Assembly: GCA_005408345.1 (NCBI GenBank)
Contig: SEMN01000027.1
Span: forward strand, 1,059,501-1,123,500
DNA: 64,000 nucleotides
Origin: Macquaria australasica
Lineage: Eukaryota > Chordata > Actinopteri > Centrarchiformes > Percichthyidae
Direction: 5' to 3'
Below, piece by piece: positions 40,901 to 48,132 of this stretch. Both the position numbers and the translations under genes were made by a program. The notes below the pieces were generated by a model that saw only the letters and a list, made by a program, of their open reading frames with translations, made no database searches and had not been told where the DNA came from. Within the stretch, counting starts at the first letter, position 1. Each line of letters starts with the position of its first letter.

Positions 40901-43900
40901 GGTAATGTAAGGACTGCAAAACTTGCACACAGAACAAAATGGTAGGAATGAATGAAAGAAACAAAAAAAAGGTTGTTTTCATACTCATGAAACAGAAAGC
41001 TATGTTTTATAAAATGGTTTGTTTTACTGGGCTGAACATACTGTTGTTTGTCTACACATTTACCTGCTCCCCAAAGGCTGCACAGTAAGCATCCTGTCTG
41101 CTTCAGTATGAGCAAACAGAGCCATTAGACTGCAGTCAGCCCCTCCTCCACTTTGGCACTGATAGACATTTGCTTTTAATTTAATTCCCTCCCTCTAGAT
41201 TATTGATACAGTAGCCTGCATTTACTTAATTCTGTCATTCATTTCCATTTTTATGCACTGCCCTCCTGACTGAGCCTTTGTAATGATATTTCTTGCATCA
41301 GTGCCAGCTCAACAACAACAGAGAACATTGTCTCATCAAAAGGATTCAGGGATTGAGATACTCTCTAAATAGCACAGCGGCACTAAGCCACAGTTTCAGA
41401 AGAAGAAATAGCATCAAAATGATAAAAATGCAAATCAAAATTGAGGCCTTGTAATACTATCTTTGCTTCCTTACAGAAAAAAACTTTGCTTCACGAGCCT
41501 CTGAGGCTATTTAGTCCTTATCTCAGGTAATTAAAAGTTTTAATCAAAACCAAAGTAACAAACTACAGCAAAGAGTCTCCTGAAACAGGAGGAACATACA
41601 TATGGTCCTGAAGGGGGCCACAATGAGCCGCTGATGAAAAACATCCTCAGCTTTAAGTTCCTGTCACATCAAGCACAGGCGCCTCTTCGATGGAAAACAA
41701 CAAAAGGAAGAAAAATTCAGCTCCTGTGTATCTACAATGGGGGCTGAAATGAGACGTGATGGTTTCCAAGCCGTCTCGGGATCAGGATAGCATGCGTGTG
41801 TTGGTATCGGCATGAGAACAACAGCATCTTACTGTGTCATGTCCAGCAGATCAGAGGATTACACGGGGATGACCCTGCCTTGTTGTCACTCTTACTAAAA
41901 GAAAGCACTCAGAGATGGGAAGTTGTTTTAAAAGTTTGACACCACTGGAAGGGGGAGGCTAGACTGCTTTATATAATATATTACAATATTTTGCCAATAA
42001 ATACAGTGCATATACTGTTTCTTTACAACCTTCCCTGACCAAACATCAAATTACAGATTTATCTTATTTTGTATATGACAACCCTCCTTTATCCATCTCA
42101 TTTCTCTTTATCCATTTTCTGAAATGGCTAAAAGCAAGTACTGTTTATGTAGACAATTCACTCCCCAAGCAGCTGCTTGTAGATGTAACAAGATGCACGC
42201 ATGCATGGCTAAGTAATGAGAACACTTCATATGAATAAAACTGCAATTATACCATAATATGAATATGCATGTTGTATACTAAGAGAGACGGTCTTATCTT
42301 TCTTGCACCATCCTGGGAGTTTTGACCTGTGCCTTGTTCTGTCAGCGAGTGGGTTGTGTGTGGCATGGTGGCAGACTGTCCCACATGACCTACTTCCTGG
42401 ACTAAAGGAGAGATTAGCAGTAACTCCACATTGCCACGGCAAGGTTAAAACTACACACAGACACACACACACACACACACACACTAGGTGGTCTGTCTCC
42501 TCCATACTACCACCTGAACAAGAAAAACGCAAAAGCAAACCAACGCAAGTCAGAATTTTTTCAACAAAAACACACATCTTCCTCAGAAAACCCTGCAAGG
42601 CTGCTATATCCTCTTGCCAGTTCCAGTGATGTCATATTATAGAGGATTAAGATAGCAACAGATGTACTACAACTAGCTGCCTTTGGCTGCCATTGTGCTT
42701 GATTTTATTCATAAGCATCAAAATGAAATGGCTTGTGAGTAGAGTACAGGCCTCTTTTTCAGGGGATCATGCAAAAACTGTACTAATAAAAAGAACCTGT
42801 CAAACACAACTACCATCACATTTAATACCAGCTTACCACCACCCAAACAAAGTAATAGCCTGGAGCACAGGGGTGAGGATTGTAAGGGGGAGACTGCCAC
42901 TGAGGATAAACCCAGTGTTGTGACAATACAGGCTGTTGCTATGGAAATGTCCAAACTGATTGCACTTGTGGCGTTTTCCGTCTCAGTCAAACTTGATTTA
43001 AGATATTTTAGTCTCATATGTTTGTTTGTTTTTTTTGTTTTTTTTCATTATTTCATTAAATCATCCCAGTTCTGCTTGCATGCATTTACACAAGGAAGTG
43101 TGGGAAACAGTTCTGCAGGCTTAAGCACCCAATTAACACCAAGACATTCACGTGGTGGCAACCATGTGAAGTGTTATGAATGAATTAATGAGGTCAGTAA
43201 CTTAAGAGAAGTATGTCTGGATAAATTAATAGTATGAGCATGGTGAAAATATACCTAATAATCGGCTTAAACATGGAACATACAATATATGGGCAAATGA
43301 CAGCAACAGGACAAAGATCTGCACAGGAGGCTTAAAGGACAAAGAAATATAAAGACAAGGTATATAGAGGGATACAGTATATTGAAGGTTACTTACAAGG
43401 TACAGCGCGGAGGTAGAGGTTCTCTCGGATGACCTGCTGAAGTTGGCTGTCCACTGAGCCGGGTGTGAAGCACTTACTCAGATACAACCTGAGATCCTTG
43501 CACAATGTGGAGCCTGAGGGAAGGGCAAATATACAAGCATGGCAGGGAGACGAGGAAACAGAAATAGAGAGAGGGAGAGAGAGAGAAGTAAAAAAAAATC
43601 AGCCCGGTAAGCACAAACACTCTGATGATGTATATTTACTGTAAGATTTGTTTGTAGCCTGTCAAATAGAGACATATACTTATAATCTTTACTGCTGCCA
43701 GGCTTGATTTAACACTATCATTTTACAATCTAGACTTTCACATTCACACCTACTGATCTCTCTATATCACTTCACATAGATCCTGAGTATAAAATGTGTT
43801 TCCCAGAGTCCCTCATGCATATATAACAGCCTACTGAGGTTAATTGGTCCAGACACAACAGTTGAGGTTGTCACCAGGGGAGGCAGAGTTGACTACCGGG

Positions 43901-45720
43901 GCTCAGTTTCATCTCTCTGATCTCATAATATCATCTCAAGTGCTTTACGGCCTCTGATGACAGGTCACTTGCTGTTATGGATTGGCTGAGAGCATCTCCA
44001 GATTGTCACTCTGACAGACGACCACTCTGTCGGTGCTTCCCCTGCAGCTACCCACACCCCTGTCACCCCACTGCCCCCACTGTCTGTTACAGTGGTTCTG
44101 CCCAGACACAGACTGAATTTGCTGTGCGCTATTAAAAAACGTCACAGTGGTATAACTTTATTAGTGGAGGCAGTCAGCTGCACGTACATATACGGCCACA
44201 TATGGCTGCTGCCTGTAAAAGGGAAATTAATCTAGCCAGCTGTCTTTTGGGAGAAGTGATGGGCTTTTGTTCATCATGTTATGAAACAGCTGCTGTTTTC
44301 TAATCTGTTGAAGAGCAACATTTAAACCTCAACATCAGCTCTCTGAAACTGAATGAGCTAATCTCTTGTACATTGTGCAAACATATCACATATGGGCTAC
44401 CATTAAAGCAAGGCAGTCAGATGTCAAGGTTAATCGCAATACAAAGAAGAGCTACTAGGGCTATGCTGCCAGGAACCAGTGAAGGAAACTTTAAATTTGA
44501 TGGACAGATCATATCCCTACTCTTTGCTTTTGTCCACAGAGCACCAGTATTAGTGCTAAAACCTTTAAACTGCTGCCTGCCTCTGGGGAACGTAGCCTGG
44601 TGTCCTGTATTTGAGCACTGGAGCAAAGGGAGTGGTAGTAGTAGTAGTAGGAGTAGGAGGAGGTGTGGTACAGCAAGCCGTCGCATCAGCTCATCCATCA
44701 CTGTCCACACTGCACGCAGTCAAGCTGCCCAGGGAGAGCTAGGCAGACTTCCGAAATGATAATGGATCTACCAGCAGCAGAGGGACCGGGAGCAAAGGTC
44801 CCCATTTACACCCCTGCGGCCAAATCAGCTATCTATCTAGATATCAAGGCCATTGGGAGCCACGCTCAGGTGACACTCCAGTGACATATTGCTCTGTTCA
44901 GAGCCAACAAAGACATCCGTTAGCCCAGCCCCCTGTTGTAAACATCAAGGCCCCTTGCGGGTGACAGACAACTATATCGCCACGCTCTTGTCATGTGTCA
45001 TCAGCAGTTTTGACCTCTTACCCACATAGTGACCAATCACCTTGACATATCCAAACTAATTGACGTGTGCAGATCAGCATCAGAATGTAACAGGCTGCAG
45101 ATTTGGCTTGTGAGATTCAGAGGAGGGTTATTGAGCAGGTTTATTATGGATGACAGCTTGGACGCCGGTGTAACAGATTGTTTGGGTGTAGTCTGATGAA
45201 GTAAGTGCAATGGTGTGCAACACAAACAGCAACAAGTTAAACTGTCTGCAGCATTAGGGAGATAATTGAAATGCATCATTATGGGCGGTGTGTAATATAT
45301 AAATGCCATTAGCAGAAGGAGAGGCCTTGCAGTCTGTTATGTTCACACTTTTCCTTGACTGTGTGGTGATTATTTACACATCTACCAAAACAATGAGCAG
45401 ACTAATTTATAGAGGGGTGAGTTATCGTGCTGAGTCATACCTGGTGACACAGTTTTGATGCGGATAGGATGGGGGCAGGAGTTGAGGACACCACGGACAT
45501 CTCCTAATGTCATCCCTAATACTGGTGTTCCCCCAATCTCTAGGATGATATCACCCACTGTGAGTCCGCCCCCCGGAGCCGACGTGACAAAGGGAAACTC
45601 TCCATAATCTGCTCCTCCACCAATGGCGATCCCCAGCTCCCCCGACGAGCCTAGCAAGGGGACGAAGCTGTCCTGCACCTTGGAACGCCAGTGCAGCTTC
45701 TTCACCGCTGTCTTAGACAT
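20177..45720 (-). CDS. magix: MAGIX: full-length MAGI-family PDZ/GK/WW scaffold (whole gene)
   Basis: MAGI proteins are membrane-associated guanylate kinases of inverted layout that tether receptors and adhesion molecules at cell junctions and synapses. Coding exons (minus): 45720-45441, 43513-43397, 38369-38250, 36932-36759, 34579-34384, 33732-33662, 32517-32356, 31546-31021, 30154-29611, 29224-29161, 29074-28652, 23727-23527, 23433-23357, 23240-23094, 22350-22212, 21231-20177. All phases agree and the total is 4,296 nt, or 1,431 residues. Domains (approximate): PDZ0 17-93, GK-like 95-185, WW 279-306, PDZ1 334-405, PDZ2 668-750, PDZ4 868-957, PDZ5 990-1072, Arg/Glu-rich tail 1085-1431 with a GPWLTPSQQRV motif. 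Relative to MAGI1-3 it lacks the second WW and PDZ3. The start MSKTAVKK matches the MSK(x)KK start of MAGI1-3. The name rests on the adjacent gpkow, the neighbour of human MAGIX, and on the divergent sequence. A magi1, 2 or 3 copy is unlikely. Confidence 0.88.
21797..21888 (-). CDS. magix: magix cassette exon 17: alternative C-terminus
   Basis: This 92-nt exon has a strong acceptor (CTTGTCCCTCCCCTCAG) and a GTTG|GTAATG donor. It encodes VELSSLSLCMTNSKLGEP followed by CFYVIGRTENT, clearly similar to the SSLSMCM...YFYLLGH end of short MAGI isoforms. It enters in phase 1 and leaves in phase 0, so including it moves exon 18 out of the long frame and ends the protein 22 codons later. The predicted short form has 1,133 residues and lacks the charged tail. 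An alternative donor 4 nt upstream (CG|GTTGGT) is weaker and would stop at the second exon 18 codon. Confidence 0.75.
22212..22350 (-). CDS. magix: magix exon 16: second half of PDZ5
   Basis: Acceptor GTGGCTGCAG, donor CTATG|GTGAGA, phase 0 in and 1 out. It encodes VSDQLVEINGDSTAGMTHSQ and then the beta strand HRIHLVLKRGNGYVPDY. The His in GMTHSQ is the first residue of helix B, the usual mark of a class I PDZ that binds a Ser/Thr-x-hydrophobic C-terminus. It is close to the last PDZ of MAGI1-3. Confidence 0.9.
22615..22705. repeat. Fragment of a GATCACCAAAGTTATTAC-type fish repeat
   Basis: The segment GGGATCACCAAAGTTATTAC, then CATCCTGAGGGGAACGTGAATG and CAATCCATCCAATGGTTG, recurs at 50265-50360 and again in diverged form at 50415-50500. 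It lies in magix intron 15. Confidence 0.65.
23094..23240 (-). CDS. magix: magix exon 15: first half of PDZ5
   Basis: Phase 0 in and out, 49 residues. It contains YYSVDLDRGHSGFGFSLRGG, whose GFGF carboxylate-binding loop and following SEYNMGLYVLGL match the MAGI PDZ5 signature (GFGFSLRGG-REYNM-LYVL). Acceptor CTCGTCTCCCAG, donor ATGCAG|GTGTGT. Confidence 0.92.
23357..23433 (-). CDS. magix: magix exon 14: linker between PDZ4 and PDZ5
   Basis: 25 residues plus a split codon: YTSSLSETTEYDPGHRSRKG and a basic end RSRPK. Phase 1 in and 0 out, AG/GT borders on both sides (CTTTTTCAG, CCAAAG|GTGAGG). No domain; Ser/Thr-rich and basic. Confidence 0.82.
23527..23727 (-). CDS. magix: magix exon 13: second half of PDZ4
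   Basis: Phase 1 in and out. It encodes FVTVRRGSPAAKSGQIRPGD, RLEAVEGRSVVTLPHRELAQ and ILRRAGNTLRLTIVPRP. GSPAAKSGQIRPGDR aligns with GSPADRCGKLKVGDR in MAGI PDZ4, and GNTLRLTIVP with GNTVTLRIIP. The helix B His (LPHREL) indicates class I ligand choice. Confidence 0.92.
26380..26700. repeat. Polypurine region with two (GA)n tracts
   Basis: Nearly all purine on the plus strand for about 300 bp apart from a short gap. It has a GA tract of about 17 units at 26419-26452 and one of about 24 units at 26512-26560, followed by degenerate GAGAGGGAGAAAG sequence. Overlapping minus-strand frames rich in Ser and Leu are artefacts. Confidence 0.9.
27185..27772. mobile_element. Foldback (MITE-like) element, TTAGCTTAGC family
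   Basis: The left arm (27185-27345) begins TTAAAGGATTGGTTTGACAT and contains AGCCGGTTAGCTTCGCTTAGC and GCTAGCTTGGCTCTGTCC. The right arm (27590-27772) is its inverted complement, ending in CCCAAAATGTCACACTGTTC. The centre also folds back (CACTTAAG-type sequence and inverted ATATCTTGTTCGTTTAATC). No transposase is encoded. Other copies lie at 33897-34353, 37645-37965, 46698-48132 and 63909 to the window end. It sits in magix intron 12. Confidence 0.75.
28652..29074 (-). CDS. magix: magix exon 12: proline-rich linker and start of PDZ4
   Basis: Phase 1 in and out, 140 codons. It begins with a Pro-rich segment (RRLPPPLLRPPPPPVGSDN), a possible SH3 or WW ligand. A Ser/Pro stretch and EPKDWINTGLEDEAGG follow, then RGFDVELRRKPGEGFGFVIA, the first strand and GFGF loop of PDZ4 (MAGI: YDVEIRR-ENEGFGFVI). 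In MAGI1-3 this position between PDZ2 and PDZ4 also carries PDZ3, of which nothing is present here. Confidence 0.9.
29161..29224 (-). CDS. magix: magix exon 11: end of PDZ2
   Basis: A 64-nt exon, phase 0 in and 1 out, encoding VQTVLLEHTKLAEVILLVYR. It aligns with the end of MAGI PDZ2 ([22 protein letters not shown]). Acceptor TTTGTTGACAG, donor GAGGAG|GTAAAT. Although tiny, it is needed to close the domain and keeps both flanking phases. Confidence 0.88.
29325..29541. mobile_element. hAT-type MITE with 8-bp target duplication
   Basis: 217 bp bounded by inverted termini CAGTGGTTCCCAACCT and AGGTCGGGAACCACTG. It is flanked by a perfect 8-bp direct repeat TTTTAACC at 29317-29324 and 29542-29549. 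Eight-base duplications and CAGTGGTTCCCAACC ends are typical of Charlie-like hAT elements. It has no coding capacity and lies in magix intron 10. Confidence 0.88.
29611..30154 (-). CDS. magix: magix exon 10: Ser/Pro linker and most of PDZ2
   Basis: Phase 2 in and 0 out, 181 full codons. The first 115 residues are a low-complexity Ser/Pro/His linker (LRYGTSKSSESDLSTCTLSG, RPPPTPDSPRHG). PDZ2 begins at ELVPVALAQSEGDRGLGFSV and runs through RMTIVKRVWDRKQCNSLQPG and DAIVKINGADVQSLSFAQ. It aligns with MAGI PDZ2 ([24 protein letters not shown]). The helix B residue is Phe (SFAQ) where MAGI1-3 have His (THNQ). Donor GCACAG|GTAGTG; reading on past it gives a shadow extension. Confidence 0.92.
30232..30572. 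mobile_element. GGCTGCAACTAACGATT-family MITE copy
   Basis: It begins GGACTGCAACTAACGATTG and ends in inverted form TGGTTGCAGCTCTAG, with internal TATAAAATGTCAAAAAATGG and TAATTAATTAATTGAC. Related copies occur at 39818-40070, 52490-52860, 53582-53925, 59985-60168 and 61230-61420. Non-coding; lies in magix intron 9. Confidence 0.75.
31021..31546 (-). CDS. magix: magix exon 9: second half of PDZ1 and linker
   Basis: Phase 1 in and 2 out. The start ADILVYINDVCVLGVSHKEV and the following PVGHSVDVEVRRGYPMLYN match MAGI PDZ1 (VNDTCVLGHTHAQVV, IPIGASVDLELCRGYPL). The His of VSHKEV is the class I helix B residue. The remaining 110 residues are an unstructured linker rich in Pro, Thr and Ser, with PPTTTQPQPLHLPPRLPTP and SSSPVRPPRSLRSL. 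Donor CGCACAG|GTAACA. Confidence 0.92.
31869..31970. repeat. Long (GT)n microsatellite
   Basis: About 100 bp of GT units with a few GTGC interruptions in magix intron 8. Confidence 0.95.
32356..32517 (-). CDS. magix: magix exon 8: first half of PDZ1
   Basis: Phase 1 in and out, 54 codons. It encodes FTDLPGELRGFPVHTHLTKG, SRGFGFNIVGGSRPREFLQV and YSVTASGPSALKT, matching MAGI PDZ1 (FTRDPSQLKG...SSRGFGFTIVGG...EFLQIKSLVLDGPAAL). The split first codon with exon 7 gives Trp. Acceptor GTTACTACCAG, donor AGACAG|GTAAAA. Confidence 0.93.
33662..33732 (-). CDS. magix: magix exon 7: second half of WW domain
   Basis: A 71-nt exon, phase 2 in and 1 out. Joined to exon 6 it reads HYIDRNPKRTSWQSPRASSR then ETIYKNE. 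The second Trp (TSW) and the following Pro of a WW domain are present. No second WW module follows; PDZ1 starts in the next exon. Confidence 0.85.
33897..34353. mobile_element. Foldback-family element, second copy
   Basis: It starts TTTAAAGGAATAGTTCGACA, then carries AGTTAGCTTAGCTTAGCATA and CAGCTAGCCTGGCTCTGTCC, and ends CTTATTCCTTTAA. The interior is diverged and holds a GGTTAGGTTATGGTTAGG stretch. It lies in magix intron 6 just upstream of exon 7. Confidence 0.7.
34384..34579 (-). CDS. magix: magix exon 6: linker and first half of WW domain
   Basis: Phase 1 in and 2 out. A Gly/Ser/Arg linker (SSSVPPGHRSPGRPRPSSSG) leads to VMPDHWEQAFSDPGESHYI, the first Trp and the tyrosine-bearing strand of a WW domain (MAGI WW1: LPxNWEMAYTDxGxVYFIDHN). 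Acceptor TATAATTACAG, donor ATAGA|GTGAGT. Confidence 0.9.
35370..36120. repeat. Dispersed fish repeat (AGTACTT/TTACTTGAATA type)
   Basis: It begins CAGTGGAAAGTACAGTTTGG with TACTTGCACTTGTACTACAT and CCACTATATTTATTTGACTG. It ends with ATTTACTTGTAATGGAGTAT and TTTTACTTGAATAAAGGATC. These ends match, from memory, a very common fish non-autonomous element whose core holds repeated TACTT motifs. The middle (about 35550-35950) is diverged or inserted. It lies in magix intron 5. Confidence 0.6.
36759..36932 (-). CDS. magix: magix exon 5: end of GK-like region and acidic linker
   Basis: Phase 1 in and out, 58 codons. NYYGTPRPVHISADSPPITY is the MAGI motif that follows the truncated guanylate-kinase-like domain (NYYGTPKPP). 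QEHRNLLRNFRTRSKSLSNL and an acidic ETAEDGENSEDDSG-like patch follow (seen as EKTAEDGENSEDDSG). The donor is CAG|GCAAGT, a GC rather than GT donor with otherwise perfect consensus. Confidence 0.9.
37645..37965. mobile_element. Compact foldback element, third copy
   Basis: About 320 bp with ends AATAGTTTGACATTTTTGGA and CCCAAAATGTCAAACTATTC in inverted order. The body has GGACAGAGCCAGGCTGCTG, TTAATGCTAAGTTAAGCTAA and ACATGAGAGTGGTATCAATC. It lies in magix intron 4. Confidence 0.8.
38250..38369 (-). CDS. magix: magix exon 4: GK-like domain
   Basis: Phase 1 in and out, 40 codons. TTRQPRDGEISGVDYNFVSI and EEFFSLEESGALIESG match the GK fold of MAGI proteins (TTRPxxxGEVPGVDYxFITVEDFMxLEKSGALLESG). 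In MAGUK families this region binds phosphoproteins instead of acting as a kinase. The preceding codon split gives the Cys of VPC. Confidence 0.93.
38370..43396 (-). other. magix: magix intron 3
   Basis: 5 kb without exons. It contains a GGCTGCAACTAACGA-family element at 39818-40070 and a CA tract at 42459-42485. The rest is unique AT-rich DNA with no open frame of interest. Confidence 0.75.
39818..40070. mobile_element. GGCTGCAACTAACGA-family MITE copy
   Basis: It begins GGGCTGCAACTAACGACTG, contains GGTCTATAAAATGTCAGAAA and TGATTATCAAAATTGTTGCTG, and ends AATCGTTTCAGCTCTAG. It is the same family as 30232-30572. Confidence 0.75.
43397..43513 (-). CDS. magix: magix exon 3: PDZ0-to-GK junction
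   Basis: Phase 1 in and out, 39 codons. STLCKDLRLYLSKCFTPGSV and DSQLQQVIRENLYLRAVP match MAGI sequence (KDLRHYLNLRFQKGSVDHELQQIIRDNLYLRTVPC). Acceptor TGCCCTTCCCTCAG, donor ACCTT|GTAAGT. Confidence 0.93.
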
Positions 45721-45730
45721 GGCAAATGAG
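45441..45730 (-). CDS. magix: magix exon 2: start codon and PDZ0
   Basis: The ATG is at 45720, ten bases inside the exon. The peptide begins MSKTAVKKLHWRSKVQDSFV, matching the MSK..KK.HW.SKV start shared by MAGI1-3. PDZ0 follows: SSGELGIAIGGGADYGEFPF, then VGDIILEIGGTPVLGMTLGD and HPIRIKTVSPG. The carboxylate-binding loop is ELGI, weaker than GFGF, as is also true of PDZ0 in the paralogues. It is shorter than MAGI1 PDZ0. Donor CCACCAG-type border CCAG|GTATGA, phase 1. Confidence 0.93.
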
Positions 45731-46697
45731 CTGGAGAGGAAAGGAAACAGAATTGGAGGGTGAGCAGAAGGTGTGAGACAGTAAGAAAGAGGGGGTGGGG
45801 AGTGTCAATTACATAACAAGCGAGGGAAAGATCCTGTGATTTCAAGCAGAAGGTTGTTTTGTTATTTAACCTTTGTCAGTTGTTGAGGTCTGAGGTCTGG
45901 GGAGTTGCATATCAGAATGTGTAAAAGTCATGAATAATTCCAGCTTCATAGGTTAGGATATTTTCTCTGAGAGCATGGCAGCCTGCCAACATGGGAACTG
46001 TGTCTTTGTTTTATGCAAACACACGACAGCACAGAACATGTCCTGTCCAACCAAAATGAAAACGTTCCCTCATGTTTGTTGCGCTTGCTGCAGGCTGATG
46101 TTATGTTTTCATGTAAACACACAACAGAGGCGTTAGTGCACATTCCAGCACATCTTCAGTAGCATTGGGAAAATCCAGTTTGCTTTCGATAAAGGTGTGG
46201 CTCATTGAATGCACACACGCTTTGACAGGCAAGCCAAGAACCTGTAGCTGTAGTTGAACACTGGAGTACTCCGAAACATTTCTGTATCTACAGTGATGCA
46301 TGATGCTTTCACACAAATATAGATTTTTATAGCTTTTTCTCTCCAGGACAGATTCTCCTATTGTCTGCCCAGTCACAGTATGAAATGGCAGGTTTTGTGT
46401 ATAGGGCAAAGCTGTATTGAAAATAATGTGGGTTTTTTTTGCAACATGTTTCCAGGGGAGCAGCTGGGTGGGGTGGGGGGGGGGGGGGTGGGGGTGGGGC
46501 AGGCATGGTGAAGATTTGTTTGCGTCGACAGTGACTTGACAGCTGTGATGTCCGGAGAGAGCAGACAACGGTCCTCTGACATTATCAGAGCAGCACTGTC
46601 ACCTTGACACACAGGACAGACAGGAGATACACAAGGTAGAGTAACAGAATCCAAAAGACAAACATGACATGTAGATTATATAACAGAGAAAGCTCAT

Positions 46698-48132
46698 TGT
46701 CAAAGGAATAGTTTGACATTTTGGTGCCTGGCCAGCACCTTTAAAGCTCACAATTACCCCTTTTCCACCAACATGGAACAGGTTCCATTCAGGTTCACGC
46801 ACGCAATTTTGAACCGTTCGACCAAAAATAAATTAGTTCGGAACCTGAAAAGTTGGTTCCCAGCTGGAACCAAAAAATATCAGGTTTTCCTTGACCTGAA
46901 GTGCGAAGTGTGACACATCAGTGGGCGTGTCATATTCAACAGGTTGGAAAGAGGATGGAGAAGGCAACAATAGTCTATGGTCTACTATGGTAATAGTCTT
47001 CTACGTCTTCTTGTCATTAATAGTTGGTCTATGCTTGTTTTATGGATAAAAACAAATATCTGTTATAACAGAACAAAAGCATTCAGGTAATCAATGCGAT
47101 CTGCCATCTTGCTGTTTACTTCTGTTGTGTATTGTGCAACACCCTCTGTTGATGACGCATCCTTGATTACAATGGTTCCGCTCAAAACTGGTGGAAACAT
47201 GGGCTGGTTCGCTAGATAGTACCAAGTTTCCAAGAATCCTGAACGGAACCGGTTCAAGAACCAGCAGCCTGTTGCACCAGCTATACGTAAGTTCCCTCTT
47301 AAGTTAGGGTGCAAAGTCCACACTAAACGCTATGCTGAAACTAGTTAGTTTGATACTAAAACTGTGTTGATGTTTGGTTGCACCACGGAGACTTAAGGTT
47401 CATCTTAGCTACTCTGGCGTAAAGTCCACACTAACCAAAATACTGTCGCAAAAAATTACGTTTTCACCTCCTGTGGCCAATAACATTACCGCTTGTCTCT
47501 CGTGCCAATTGTCTTCGAACACTTTGCTACGCAATAGCGAAGAGGCTAACGGCTAAGAATAGCTAACGTTAATCACCAAACAACAACAAAAAGGTACGTA
47601 AACTAGGACAAAGCATAATGACTAGGTGATAAATACAACCTTAATCTACGGCTAGTACAAAATAACAAGAGTGACATCGAGTGGTGAAACTGTCAACTAC
47701 AACACAGGGTAATATAATGCTACCCTATTATTGGGCAGATTAAATTGTAATGTTATAACAAACACATAATGATAGCCTATACTGGCAAACTGTTAAATTA
47801 GAAGTTGTTAATTAGAAAGTTATCTAACACTATACATTTTGCTTGCCGGTATAATTCGCTTATCCTCATCCTCCAAGTTATCCCACCTTTCAAAATGATG
47901 CGCCATGCCAACCGCAATTTTACTTAAAATGTTAGTATCACGTAAACTCCAACCTAAGTTAGAAATTACGTTCAACCTAGGCTACGTTTGAACTTACGCA
48001 TAGCTGGTGCAACCCATAGCAGAGCTTCCTATCTTAACGGACAGGTATGAGAGTGGTATCGATCTTCTCATTTAAATCTCGGCAAGAGCGCAAATTAGCG
48101 TATTTCCCAAAATGTCAAATTATTCCTTTAAA
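46698..48132. mobile_element. Nested transposon cluster
   Basis: The outer ends are those of the foldback family: AAAGGAATAGTTTGACATTTTGG at 46703-46725 (left) and CCCAAAATGTCAAATTATTCC at about 48106-48128 (right). Between them lie two other elements. One, about 46726-47270, has inverted GGTTCC/GGAACCGG motifs and TTTCCACCAACATGGAAC. The other, 47272-48015, has inverted ends GTTGCACCAGCTATACGTAA and ACTTACGCATAGCTGGTGCAAC. The order suggests serial insertion into one foldback copy. No transposase frame is intact. Confidence 0.65.
47272..48015. mobile_element. Foldback MITE with GTTGCACCAGCTAT termini
   Basis: About 740 bp with inverted ends GTTGCACCAGCTATACGTAA and TTACGCATAGCTGGTGCAAC. Inside them is a second inverted pair (CTTAAGTTAGGGTGCAAAGT near the left, AACCTAAGTTAGAAATTACG near the right). 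Non-coding. Confidence 0.7.

Noticed and set aside
44373..44759. 128-codon plus-strand frame with a GTAGTAGTAG run
   Set aside because: No domain, no splice borders, overlaps a comparable antisense frame; it lies in magix intron 2 and looks like chance.
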